From Akkermansiaceae bacterium (GTDB lineage Bacteria > Verrucomicrobiota > Verrucomicrobiia > Verrucomicrobiales > Akkermansiaceae), in the NCBI GenBank assembly GCA_025457805.1, contig JALOTR010000072.1, positions 1-9,058 of the forward strand: a stretch of 9,058 bases of DNA, written 5' to 3'. Positions 1 through 7,562 of this stretch are shown piece after piece. Under the pieces are notes generated by a model. That model had not been told where the DNA came from. It made no database searches and saw nothing but the letters and a program-made list of their open reading frames with translations. Position numbers and translations under genes: made by a program. Positions within the stretch are counted from its first letter, which is position 1; the number at the start of each line of letters is the position of its first letter.

Positions 1-2
1 AT

Positions 3-680
3 CTCTTCCAACGCACCCACGGCCGCATCACCGCCAACAGCATCGAGCGTGGCATCGATTTCCAAACTCATTTCGACAACCCGGACGTTCCAAACGGACC
101 GGATGTGGATGCAATCATCAACGCCGCCGGATTCCCCAGCCACTGGCTCTCCGCGCAATTCAAGGCCGCCGCCAAAACCATCGCCATCCGCGAGAAACTC
201 AAACTCCGCCGCCAGACGATTTTCATCGAATACGGCGGCTGGGACCATCATGCGGAATTGCTCCAGAACCAGCGCGCCATGCTCCAGGTGCTCGATGGCG
301 TTTTATATGCCTTCCAAACCGCGCTGGAAAATCTGGGGCTCTCCGATGATGTCATTACCTTCACTTGCTCGGACTTTGGCCGCACCTTGCGCTCCAATGG
401 CCAGGGCACGGACCACGCCTGGTCCGGCAACCAGATCGTCATGGGCGGCCCCATCGCTGGCGGCTTGATCTATGGCCACTACCCCTCTCTCGCCATCGAT
501 GGCCCGGACGACATCGGCCGTGGCGGTCGCATCTTCCCACGGCTCTCCGCCGATGAATATTTCTGCGAGATGCTGCATTGGTTCGGCGTACCCGCCGGGG
601 ACATGGACCTCGTCCTGCCCAACATCCGGAATTTCCACAATCCCACCAGCAGCCCGCATCCCGTGGGATTCGTCGCCTGA
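3..680 (+). CDS. DUF1501 family exported protein, C-terminal part (5' end outside window)
   Basis: The frame is open from the window edge, and 225 residues are visible before TGA at 678-680. An internal GTG at 105 is not the start because the family-like sequence continues upstream of it. Family hallmarks, numbered from the first visible codon, are YGGWDHH (77-83), a leucine-rich helix with LDG near 97-99, CSDFGRT (122-128), NGQGTDHAW (132-140) and VMGGPIAGGLIYG (146-158). DUF1501 proteins are usually 400-500 residues, generally have a Tat or Sec signal, and are related to the alkaline phosphatase/sulfatase superfamily. The conserved Asp and His residues would fit metal binding, but no substrate is established. 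DUF1501 genes are often next to DUF1800 genes, so a DUF1800 gene just upstream would be expected. Its stop overlaps the next start (TGATG), indicating translational coupling. Family assignment is firm; biochemical role is unknown. Confidence 0.93.
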   Translation, partial: LFQRTHGRITANSIERGIDFQTHFDNPDVPNGPDVDAIINAAGFPSHWLSAQFKAAAKTIAIREKLKLRRQTIFIEYGGWDHHAELLQNQRAMLQVLDGVLYAFQTALENLGLSDDVITFTCSDFGRTLRSNGQGTDHAWSGNQIVMGGPIAGGLIYGHYPSLAIDGPDDIGRGGRIFPRLSADEYFCEMLHWFGVPAGDMDLVLPNIRNFHNPTSSPHPVGFVA

Positions 681-1228
681 TGCCCATGGCGGAGAAATCC
701 AATCTTGCAAAATGGTGGGGAACCTTGTTCCTGATGGGCTTGATCGCAACATGCATCCTATATCTTTTTGTTAGAGAAAAACCGGATCCTCCTATCACCA
801 ACGATCCTCCCACCGCAAGCCGCAGCTCCCCTCCCCCCGCCCCGGCGACTTTGCCGGGGGATGCCTTGCTTGCCGGATATGCCGATCCGTCATCACCACC
901 CATGGACGATCTCCGCAAGATCCAGCGCGTGGCAGCGGGGTATTTCTCCGTCATCAAGGATGCCAGCCGATACCCCATCGGCGGCAATGCCGACCTCGCC
1001 GCTGCCCTGCGCGGTGAAAACGCCAACCGCGAAGCCTTCCTGAGCGCCGATCATCCGGTCTTCGCCAAAGACGGCACTCTAACAGATCGCTGGGGCAGCC
1101 CGCTCATCGTCCATCCCGAAGGTTGGAAACAACTCGAACTCCGCTCCGCCGGGCCGGATCGGATTCCCTATAACAGCGACGATCTCGTTCTCAGCCCTCA
1201 AGGCATAGAGCGCAGCAATCCGCGATGA
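680..1228 (+). CDS. Membrane-anchored protein with GspG-like C-terminal domain
   Basis: The protein has 182 residues. The ATG at 680 overlaps the preceding TGA, and a second in-frame ATG at 686 is possible; neither has a good Shine-Dalgarno sequence, so coupled reinitiation is likely. Residues 12-31 form one hydrophobic segment after a short basic N-terminus, so the bulk should lie outside the cytoplasmic membrane. Residues 35-60 are a Pro/Ser/Ala-rich linker. Residues 75-175 form a compact domain whose end, DRWGSPLIV (136-144) and RSAGPDRIPYNSDDL (155-169), resembles the C-terminus of type II secretion pseudopilins of the GspG type (DPWGxPY and SxGPDGxxGTxDDI), where the acidic residues bind calcium. 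No prepilin-peptidase site (G-F-x-x-x-E) precedes the hydrophobic helix, so it is probably not a processed pilin. Adjacency to DUF1501 suggests a shared job. Function is unknown; the pseudopilin resemblance is inferred by eye. Confidence 0.85.
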   Translation: MPMAEKSNLAKWWGTLFLMGLIATCILYLFVREKPDPPITNDPPTASRSSPPPAPATLPGDALLAGYADPSSPPMDDLRKIQRVAAGYFSVIKDASRYPIGGNADLAAALRGENANREAFLSADHPVFAKDGTLTDRWGSPLIVHPEGWKQLELRSAGPDRIPYNSDDLVLSPQGIERSNPR

Positions 1229-1242
1229 AGCGTTGGGCTTCA
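1226..1242. terminator. Short hairpin between convergent genes (possible weak terminator)
   Basis: TGAAGC and GCTTCA form a perfect 6-bp stem around a 5-base loop (GTTGG). The left arm contains the TGA stop of the plus-strand gene, and the right arm ends two bases before the minus-strand gene's stop complement (1244-1246). The 15 bp between the two stops leave little room for anything else. No T-tract follows on either strand, so a classical intrinsic terminator is doubtful. Confidence 0.3.
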
Positions 1243-1243
1243 G

Positions 1244-4200
1244 TCACGGAGCGACGATTTCGAGGCGCAGGAAACTTTTCTCGCCATTCGTCGGCACCGG
1301 CAAACTCGTCCAGCCCGCGGGATCCGCGGCGGGTGGAGTGTGGATGCGGCTGTCGAAGATGACCGTAGGCCATGCGCCGAGATCCGGGGAACTGCGGACG
1401 ACCCAAGCGAGGTCGGGTTTCGATGGATCGAGACGGAAACGGAAGGCCATGGCATTGCCCACTGAAGGGACGATCATGGGAAGAAGATGGGCGATGGGCG
1501 CATCCGGACTCACACCATGGGCATAGCGGATCAAGTTGGCAACGCCGTCCCCAGCCGTGCTAGCGGTGGGGCCGGAAATGCCAGCGTTTGCGCGGTCCGC
1601 AGCATCCGGGAAATGAAGGTTTCTCCATTGATCATAGGCGCTGGGCGTTCCGGATTGGAGAACTTCGAGGGCTTTGCCCTGAGGCAAAGAAACCACCGCC
1701 CACGATAACAAATCCGCAGGCTGGGCCGCACGGTAGTTCTGCCCAAGATGAACCACAGCGCCCGCAGGATCGGCCACGAAGAGCTGAACGGTGGCCGAGG
1801 AAATAGCGGCTGTTAGATCGATGTTGTTGGGAACCAGAACGCCGCCCGCGAAGCGGTCGCCGGTTTGGCGGGTAGCTCCAAGAAAGATGCGGATGTTGTT
1901 GAGGCCGACTGGCAGGGGCGCGGCGGAATCTGTTAGAGAAAGCACCCCGTTTTCGGTGAGTCCGCCGGGACTTGTTAGAACTGCATCGAGATGAGAGGCG
2001 GATGATGAAACTGCGGTGAGCGTGGAGTTTCCGACCGATACCGTGCCTACACCGCTGATCGGTCCGCAGGAACCGGAACCCGACAAGCTGCTTCCCGCCG
2101 CAATTGAAATGGCTGCGGGATGCGTTCCGGAAATGGATAGGGTGCCCTGCTGCACAATCACGGGCGGGGCGGATGCATTGCTGATGCCGGAGAGTTCCAT
2201 GCTACCGCTGCCGGTCTTGGTGATGTTGTGGCCGTTTCCTGTGATCGGTCCCGCGATGCCAAGCAGGTGGCCGCCATCGTCCACGATGAGATCGCTGGCG
2301 AGTTGGATGGGCAGGTTTTGTCCCAAATCCGCACGACTGCCGGATGCCGATGCCTCGATGCGGATGAGTGCTGCTTGTTCGATGCCTTGAAGCGTGAGGG
2401 AACCCGCACCGGAACCTGTCAGGCGGTTGCGGAACGGCGGAGTGGTGTTTTGAAAACGAAGACTGCCTGCAGTGATGGCGGAGTTGATATCAATATCGCG
2501 ATTCGCCGGTGGTCCGGGAATGATGGCCACGGCGGATGGAGCATTCGGCACGGCCGCGTTGCTCCAATTTCCCGCGAGGTTCCAAACCGCATTGCCCGTT
2601 GGCTGAAACACGGCGAATCCCGCGTCGGCCCCCAACAGAATCGCGGAAAGCCCCGAAGATGGATTGATGGTGCCAGAGAATCCGGTTTGAGATATGCGGG
2701 TTTCGAGCAAAGCATGATTGAACGGAGAACGGACTTCCACCCGTCTCACCCCGCCAGGCAGGGCATTGGGGATCATGGTGCCCCAATGATTGGGAAGAGT
2801 GGAGGCGACGAGTTGATAGAATGGCGCAAAGCGGAGATCTACCGGCGCTCCTGTGTTCTCCACAGGTGTGGCGGCAAGCGGGCGGGAGGCTCCATCGGCA
2901 TCACCATAAATCATCGCAATCCGGCGCGAGGCGGTGGTGGAAGGACCAATGAGCGCCGTGCCATCGCCCGCCAGCGAACCGAAGCGGATCGCCTGCGCCG
3001 ACTGGACCGTGGTGAGGACGTGGGCGGCAGCCTGACCGCCCGCACCATCGTTGAGCAGAATGCGGAACAGCACGGAATTTCCAGGAGTGAATCGCACATT
3101 TCCCGTCGGCTCGGTGACGAACCATCCGGTAAACGAACCATCAGGAGCGGCCGTAAAGGTTGAGTGCCCGGTTCCGATGTCGGTGGCGAGGAAAGCGGGC
3201 GTTGCCGTGCTGCGAATCCAGTTTTCCGAGAGACCGGTGATGAAAATCATATTGCCCGCGCCATCACTGCTTGCTGTGTCGGTGCCAAGCACGGCACGGT
3301 TGGCAAAGCGATAGGTCGCACCCGGCGCCAGGCCATCGATGCGGGCGCGCCATGCAAAGGGCACCCGTTCGTTGTTTTCGCCAAGACCGTTCACGCCCCC
3401 TTGGATGAATTGGGGAACCGCAAGTTCTGTTAGAGAAACCGAGCGGAATGCCGAACTGGTGACTGCCGGAAGGGACGCCGCATTTGCAATGAGCTGATAG
3501 GCCCCGGTGCCGGTGATGGAGAGATTGCTGAAGGTGGCGGTGCCATTGATGGCATTGACCGTGAGGGTTCCGCCCAAGGTTCCGGATCCTGATAGAGATA
3601 GAGTGACCGGACCATTGAAGGAAACCGCAGGCAAGCCGGCGGCATCAAGCAGACGTACCTGAATCGACGGCAGCGTGGCTCCGCTCGATGTGCCGGAAGG
3701 CATGTTTCCGAAGGCGATGGATGCAGGCGGTTGTCCGCCTGGCAGGGCAATTCCAGCAAGCGTGACATCATCAAACCGATGATTGCCCGAAACACCTCCA
3801 TCCGCTTGGGAAAATGTGAAGCGCACGGCAAACTGCGGATTGTTTTCCACACCCGGCCGTCCTGTGAGATCAAAGCTTCTCAACTGCGGTGCGGCATCGG
3901 CCACGGCATAACTCGCAAGCGGCGACCAGATGACGCCATCCGTCGTGGTTTCCACAACTTGCACTCCCGCGCCCTGCCCGGAGCGGCGTGTCTGCCAGGA
4001 AAGCACAAGATTTCCGAAGCCCGTTGAGGGCATGGAAAACACGACGCCCGCACCCAGCGGATTGTTGACCCGCAAATGGGCGGTGGTGAAACTTTGCGAT
4101 GCGGTACTCCTGAGCACTTCGGTGAGCGTGCCCGGAGTCACCGATAGATTTGCAGCGCCGCCGACGGTCTGACTTGGCTCCAGGAAGGTGCCCGCGCTTT

Positions 4201-7200
4201 CAAAGTTCCATTGATGAATGCTGCTCAGCGGTTCGAACACAGCCTGAACGGATGTGGCCGCTTGAAGCGTGAGTGAAATCTCCGTGGCCACCGAATGATT
4301 CGAGGTGCTGCCATTGAGACGCCACGCGACAAATCGAAATCCGGATGCAGGCTGCGCCACCAGTTTCACCGGGATGTTATGGAAATAGGTGCCCGTCCAT
4401 GGATAAGGCTGTGCCGCAAGCCCGGGAGTGCTGCCTTTGATATCGATGGTGTTGACCCGCACGTGGCCATGGGCGGTGTTCGAAACATTCACTGTGAGAT
4501 TCACATCCCCACTGATGCCGAAGTGGCTGCGGATGTGGGTGCGCTGGCGAGGAGGATGAACCGTGCTCCAGCTCAGCAGCGCATCCCGCCCGGCAACGGT
4601 GAATGGACGGCTGGGATTGCTGAAGGCCACATTGTTCCAGCGGGCACTCATCTCACTCCACACCGGCTGCACTTCATTGTAGGCGGAGTTGATGATCGAT
4701 TGGAACCTCGACGGCTGGAAGTGGGCGTTGAGCAGATCCGCGAAGCGGTTGATGAAATCATTCCTGAACGAGGGATTGGCCAGCAGGCTCTGGAAGACCT
4801 GGTATCCGAATGACCGGGGATGGGTGCCATTGGCCAAACCGCTGACATAATTGGGAGTGAAAAGTGAGGAATCGAAATCCTTGACGATCACCCTCCAACG
4901 GCCATCGCCAAAGCTGGCATCCTGCGGTGTCCGCGCCCGCCAGAACACATACTCGGGAGCATAATGATCGTCTCCGGCGAAGATCTTCAGAATGAGGTGA
5001 TCGATGAAGGATCGCATGTCGAGCATGCCAAGCGCTTGTTGATAGTTCGCATTCACCGCCATACTGTTGGAGGTGATGAAATTGCGCATCGCCCAGAAAT
5101 CATCCATGTCCGAAGGGATGCCATGATCGAGATCGAAGACACGCTGGTCGGTGCTGCCGACTTCGTAGCCATACTTGATGTTGACCAGCGTCAGGTTATC
5201 CGGATCGAGATCGTAGTGGCGCGCGAGATAGTTTTCATCCAAGCGGTCGCGCAGATAGGAAAGCCCCCAATACTCGCCATTGAAGAACTTGATGACCGGA
5301 CGAAGCCGGCCGCTGACTCCGCCGTAGATCGGCTGATAGAGACGGCTGAAGGAAACCTCGTTGATGCTGGGCGAGCGCAGGATCAGGCTTTTGTGCGATG
5401 TGTTGCCGGGCACCGTGGCGTCCGGAATGGTCTCGTTGAAAAACGGATGATTGAGATCATCGCGAGGTTCGTAATCGCGGTCCGCATTCATCCGCATGCT
5501 CTTGAACGCATTCCGGCGCGAGCAATTGCCGTGAACACGGAAGCCGAGTCTCTGATCGAGCGTGAGGCTGCCATTTTCAAACAACTGGAAGGCCCCGGGC
5601 CGCTCGGACTCGACTCCCTGGCGGTTGAAATTTCCCCAATTGCAGATGCGGCCGCCGGTGGAGGTGACGTGATCCACGCCTGCCACGTAGATGCCGCTGT
5701 TGTAATCGTAAAAATCCTGTTCGTTGAAAAACAGCGAAACCAAGGGCAGCGGATAATTGAATGCCGCGCTGTTGGAAACAAAGTAAGTGGCCGCGGTGGC
5801 GGGGCTCGCGACGCCGTTCACATAGGCCCTCGCGCGCACAACAGTGGCCTTCTTGACCGGATTCACCGGCAGATAGCTCGGATTGGCGTCGCTGGTGGAG
5901 GGAATCAGTGAAATTCGGTTAGGTTGGGATGAGCGGTCGCTCACCGCAATCGGCGCCTGATAGCTCAGCGATGTGGTATTCATGCCGATGAGCGGCCCGC
6001 TGTTATAAGAACTGCGGAATTGATAACTCGTTCCCGAGAGTTTTGTGATATCCGGTTCCGAGCCATCGAGCGTGTAAACAATCACCGCCGAGGGATCCGG
6101 GTGGCTGAGGCTGAGCGAGAACGACTGCGTATGAAGTCCGGAAGCATGGGAAAATGCGACCGGCGCGGGTGGTTGGATGTAGATGGGCGAGTTGTTGGCG
6201 GCACCGGGTGTGGCGGTTTGGAGCAGCGACCACGTTTGCGGATCCGCCTGGGTGCGGCCATAGGAAATGTTGAGCGGCACAGCGACCGGAGCCACCTGAT
6301 CGGCCACGCTGCCATCCGGGCGGGTCAAAACAAGAGTCTCCCCAGTGGCGGAAAGCCGGAAGTTGGTATGCGATGGCGATTGGACGGAAGGCGTCTGGAC
6401 CGTCAGGTTGTATTTTGCCGCAAAGTGGCGCTCCAGTGCGGCGCGCTCCAAGGCGGAAATGCTGCGGTTGTAGAGAAGCACCTCCGCGATCTGACCGCCG
6501 AAGGTCCGCGCGTCGTCGAAGGATGAGCCCACCGGGAGGCGCTCGAAGTTGGCAAGCAGACTGGTGCCCGTGTTTCCGGCCACCTCGGCGAGGATGCTTC
6601 CGTTGCGGAACATCCGGGCCATGCCTGCCGGTTGATCCATCGATGTTCCGAGCAGTTGCCATTGGTTTTGAGTCACAGCGGCGGTCACCGTGTTATCGAT
6701 GGACAGCGGCAGTCGCATACGGAGCGATCCGCCGCTGCTGGTGATTTCAAATGTAGTGCTGCCGACATTGGTGTTGTTTGCTCCGCGGTATCCTCCAAAC
6801 AATCCGGACTGCACTCCTCCGGTCCAGCGCGCGACTGTTAGAAAAGTGAAATTCGACAGGTCGCTCATGCCATTGAAGGTGCCGGTGGGCAGGAAAAACT
6901 GCTGGCTGGCGGCCCGATTGAACGACATGGCGGGCAGCCCGTTAATGGCATTGGTGGTGAAGGTGGGTCGCTGCGAAACCGTGGGCTGGGTGGCGTGGTT
7001 GCCGCTGCCACTGGAATCCTGCCAAGTCGCCACCGACTGGCCTTGGCTGAAGGCTGCGGTATCGGCGCGCAACCAGGTGACGAGCCCGCTGATTTCGTTG
7101 GGCGTGGACACGGTATTCTGCTGGCCAGCACGATTCTTGGCAGATGCCCAGACGAGCAGGTGCCCGCCCGGCGCGATGCTGATGCCTGCCGGAAAGGTCC

Positions 7201-7438
7201 ACTGGAAAGGCAGGGCCGGATCATCCGACAAACCCCAACCCGCGAGATTCACGGCGGCGGCGGTGGGATTGTGCAGCTCGATCCAGTCCTCATACATCCC
7301 GTCCTCATCCGCGATGGTGGTGGAATTTGACGACATGAATTCATTGATCCGCACATCGGCGGACAATGAAGTGATTGGGAGGGCAACCGTGACGGCACGA
7401 AGCCGTGTCACCAGCGCCCGGATACGGGAGGATTTCAT
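1244..7438 (-). CDS. Giant exported multi-modular CotH/lamin-tail/LamG protein (2064 aa)
   Basis: A signal peptide (basic residues 3-14, hydrophobic 15-25, probable cleavage after SLSA at 24-27) supports the ATG at 7438. That ATG has no Shine-Dalgarno sequence, whereas an in-frame GTG at 7468 has GGAGG six bases upstream and would add 10 residues. Modules in order: lamin-tail first half (28-105), LamG-like insert (106-352), lamin-tail second half (353-417), chitobiase-C-terminal-like (421-556), CotH kinase-like (562-870), InlB B-repeat-like (991-1070), jelly-roll-like (1075-1232), Big-like (1238-1335), an unassigned segment (1340-1610), autotransporter-strand-like (1611-1800) and a C-terminal module with DGVANLIRYAHG (1964-1975). 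No transmembrane C-terminus, LPXTG, PEP-CTERM or beta-barrel is seen. A secreted or surface adhesin or matrix protein is inferred; CotH relatives are atypical protein kinases, but activity here is unproven. The frame is intact throughout. Confidence 0.93.
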   Translation of the reverse strand: MKSSRIRALVTRLRAVTVALPITSLSADVRINEFMSSNSTTIADEDGMYEDWIELHNPTAAAVNLAGWGLSDDPALPFQWTFPAGISIAPGGHLLVWASAKNRAGQQNTVSTPNEISGLVTWLRADTAAFSQGQSVATWQDSSGSGNHATQPTVSQRPTFTTNAINGLPAMSFNRAASQQFFLPTGTFNGMSDLSNFTFLTVARWTGGVQSGLFGGYRGANNTNVGSTTFEITSSGGSLRMRLPLSIDNTVTAAVTQNQWQLLGTSMDQPAGMARMFRNGSILAEVAGNTGTSLLANFERLPVGSSFDDARTFGGQIAEVLLYNRSISALERAALERHFAAKYNLTVQTPSVQSPSHTNFRLSATGETLVLTRPDGSVADQVAPVAVPLNISYGRTQADPQTWSLLQTATPGAANNSPIYIQPPAPVAFSHASGLHTQSFSLSLSHPDPSAVIVYTLDGSEPDITKLSGTSYQFRSSYNSGPLIGMNTTSLSYQAPIAVSDRSSQPNRISLIPSTSDANPSYLPVNPVKKATVVRARAYVNGVASPATAATYFVSNSAAFNYPLPLVSLFFNEQDFYDYNSGIYVAGVDHVTSTGGRICNWGNFNRQGVESERPGAFQLFENGSLTLDQRLGFRVHGNCSRRNAFKSMRMNADRDYEPRDDLNHPFFNETIPDATVPGNTSHKSLILRSPSINEVSFSRLYQPIYGGVSGRLRPVIKFFNGEYWGLSYLRDRLDENYLARHYDLDPDNLTLVNIKYGYEVGSTDQRVFDLDHGIPSDMDDFWAMRNFITSNSMAVNANYQQALGMLDMRSFIDHLILKIFAGDDHYAPEYVFWRARTPQDASFGDGRWRVIVKDFDSSLFTPNYVSGLANGTHPRSFGYQVFQSLLANPSFRNDFINRFADLLNAHFQPSRFQSIINSAYNEVQPVWSEMSARWNNVAFSNPSRPFTVAGRDALLSWSTVHPPRQRTHIRSHFGISGDVNLTVNVSNTAHGHVRVNTIDIKGSTPGLAAQPYPWTGTYFHNIPVKLVAQPASGFRFVAWRLNGSTSNHSVATEISLTLQAATSVQAVFEPLSSIHQWNFESAGTFLEPSQTVGGAANLSVTPGTLTEVLRSTASQSFTTAHLRVNNPLGAGVVFSMPSTGFGNLVLSWQTRRSGQGAGVQVVETTTDGVIWSPLASYAVADAAPQLRSFDLTGRPGVENNPQFAVRFTFSQADGGVSGNHRFDDVTLAGIALPGGQPPASIAFGNMPSGTSSGATLPSIQVRLLDAAGLPAVSFNGPVTLSLSGSGTLGGTLTVNAINGTATFSNLSITGTGAYQLIANAASLPAVTSSAFRSVSLTELAVPQFIQGGVNGLGENNERVPFAWRARIDGLAPGATYRFANRAVLGTDTASSDGAGNMIFITGLSENWIRSTATPAFLATDIGTGHSTFTAAPDGSFTGWFVTEPTGNVRFTPGNSVLFRILLNDGAGGQAAAHVLTTVQSAQAIRFGSLAGDGTALIGPSTTASRRIAMIYGDADGASRPLAATPVENTGAPVDLRFAPFYQLVASTLPNHWGTMIPNALPGGVRRVEVRSPFNHALLETRISQTGFSGTINPSSGLSAILLGADAGFAVFQPTGNAVWNLAGNWSNAAVPNAPSAVAIIPGPPANRDIDINSAITAGSLRFQNTTPPFRNRLTGSGAGSLTLQGIEQAALIRIEASASGSRADLGQNLPIQLASDLIVDDGGHLLGIAGPITGNGHNITKTGSGSMELSGISNASAPPVIVQQGTLSISGTHPAAISIAAGSSLSGSGSCGPISGVGTVSVGNSTLTAVSSSASHLDAVLTSPGGLTENGVLSLTDSAAPLPVGLNNIRIFLGATRQTGDRFAGGVLVPNNIDLTAAISSATVQLFVADPAGAVVHLGQNYRAAQPADLLSWAVVSLPQGKALEVLQSGTPSAYDQWRNLHFPDAADRANAGISGPTASTAGDGVANLIRYAHGVSPDAPIAHLLPMIVPSVGNAMAFRFRLDPSKPDLAWVVRSSPDLGAWPTVIFDSRIHTPPAADPAGWTSLPVPTNGEKSFLRLEIVAP
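1247..1636 (-). other. Verrucomicrobial-type C-terminal module of the giant protein
   Basis: Residues 1935-2064 start at YDQWRNLHFPDA and contain TAGDGVANLIRYAHGVSPDA (1961-1980). They go on to a WVVRSSPDLGAW strand (2012-2023) and end in FLRLEIVAP. This layout (Asp-rich loop, then a strand describing 'ES-DL-W', then a final 'FLRL' strand) recurs at the C-termini of many secreted verrucomicrobial proteins. Whether it folds as a calcium-binding cap or acts as a sorting signal is not known. Confidence 0.6.
1811..1979. repeat. Cluster of three TGTTAGA heptamers (four more copies elsewhere)
   Basis: TGTTAGA occurs at 1811-1817, 1931-1937 and 1973-1979 inside the giant gene. Further plus-strand copies are at 769-775, 3428-3434 and 6836-6842, and a complement-strand copy is at 1078-1084. 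Three copies extend identically to TGTTAGAGAAA (769-779, 1931-1941, 3428-3438). A one-base variant, TGTTAGG, lies on the minus strand at 7789-7795. The motif falls in coding sequence of three genes, in more than one reading frame. Confidence 0.6.
4829..5755 (-). other. CotH kinase-like domain
   Basis: Residues 562-870 of the giant protein follow the CotH order. They run from YPLPLVSLFFN (562-572) and SGIYVAG (581-587) through a central LGFRVHGNCSRRNAFKSMRM (631-650). Then come FNGEYWGLSYLRDRLDENYL (719-738), FIDHLILKIFAGDDHYAPEY (811-830) and GRWRVIVKDFDSSLF (846-860). Bacillus CotH phosphorylates spore-coat proteins, and bacterial relatives occur in secreted modular proteins. D854 and D856 in KDFDSS are candidates for the metal-binding acidic pair. 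Activity cannot be judged from sequence alone. Confidence 0.8.
6383..7123 (-). other. LamG-like (concanavalin-fold) domain inserted in a lamin-tail domain
   Basis: This covers residues 106-352 of the giant protein. It opens with the phrase ISGLVTWLRAD (116-126), followed by WQDSSGSGNHA (139-149), and contains GGQIAEVLLYNRSISALER (314-332), all typical of LamG-like domains in environmental bacteria. The preceding stretch (INEF at 31-34, DWIELHNPT at 51-59, HLLVWASAKNR at 93-103) and the following one (HTNFRLSATGETLVL at 357-371, TPGAANN at 410-416) read as the two halves of one lamin-tail domain. Confidence 0.75.
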
Positions 7439-7562
7439 CAGTGGGTTTTGACAGACGAAACTTTCCACCAATCCCCTCCCCCCCGCAAGTCCCAAGAATA
7501 CGGGGGTGATTCAGAGTTTCCACATCAGAGAGAGCTTACTTTTGAATCGAAAACAGGTAAAA
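7439..7562 (-). promoter_or_regulatory. Leader of the giant gene: G-rich tract, inverted repeat, direct repeat
   Basis: On the minus strand 7493-7473 carries G runs of 3, 7 and 4, matching a G3N6G3N1G3N1G4 quadruplex pattern. Within it GGAGG (7479-7475) is a Shine-Dalgarno match six bases before an in-frame GTG at 7468. CCCCCG (7480-7485) and CGGGGG (7501-7506) form a 6-bp inverted repeat with a 15-base loop that competes with the quadruplex. TCAGAG is directly repeated at 7511-7516 and 7525-7530. A weak -10-like TATTCT is visible on the minus strand at 7499-7494, but no convincing -35 was found. Confidence 0.4.

Noticed and set aside
658..669. Palindrome ATCCCGTGGGAT near the end of the DUF1501 gene
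   Set aside because: Its loop is only two bases if fully paired, and it lies in coding sequence; probably chance.
578..679. An earlier in-frame start (578) for the small membrane protein
   Set aside because: It would overlap DUF1501 by about 100 bases and place Arg/His-rich residues before the membrane helix; the TGATG-coupled ATG at 680 is far more natural.
1961..1980. C-terminal sorting signals such as PEP-CTERM or LPXTG in the giant protein
   Set aside because: The C-terminus lacks the motif, the hydrophobic helix and the basic tail required for either.
2228..3163. A 311-codon open frame on the plus strand
   Set aside because: Antisense to the giant gene, Arg/Gly-rich with no recognisable motif; a product of high G+C codon bias.
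4964..5911. A 315-codon open frame on the plus strand
   Set aside because: It is fully antisense to the CotH domain, has a runny Val/Ile/Glu/Arg composition typical of reverse-strand reading, and shows no domain. The minus-strand frame has clear homology patterns.
6690..7451. A 253-codon open frame on the plus strand opposite the N-terminal part of the giant gene
   Set aside because: No signal, motif or ribosome-binding support; it covers the lamin-tail and LamG-like coding sequence.
7439..7495. TTG at 7495 as the true start of the giant protein
   Set aside because: It has no Shine-Dalgarno, and the added residues are encoded by the G-rich leader and do not look like a signal peptide. GTG 7468 remains a fair alternative and is noted in the gene entry.
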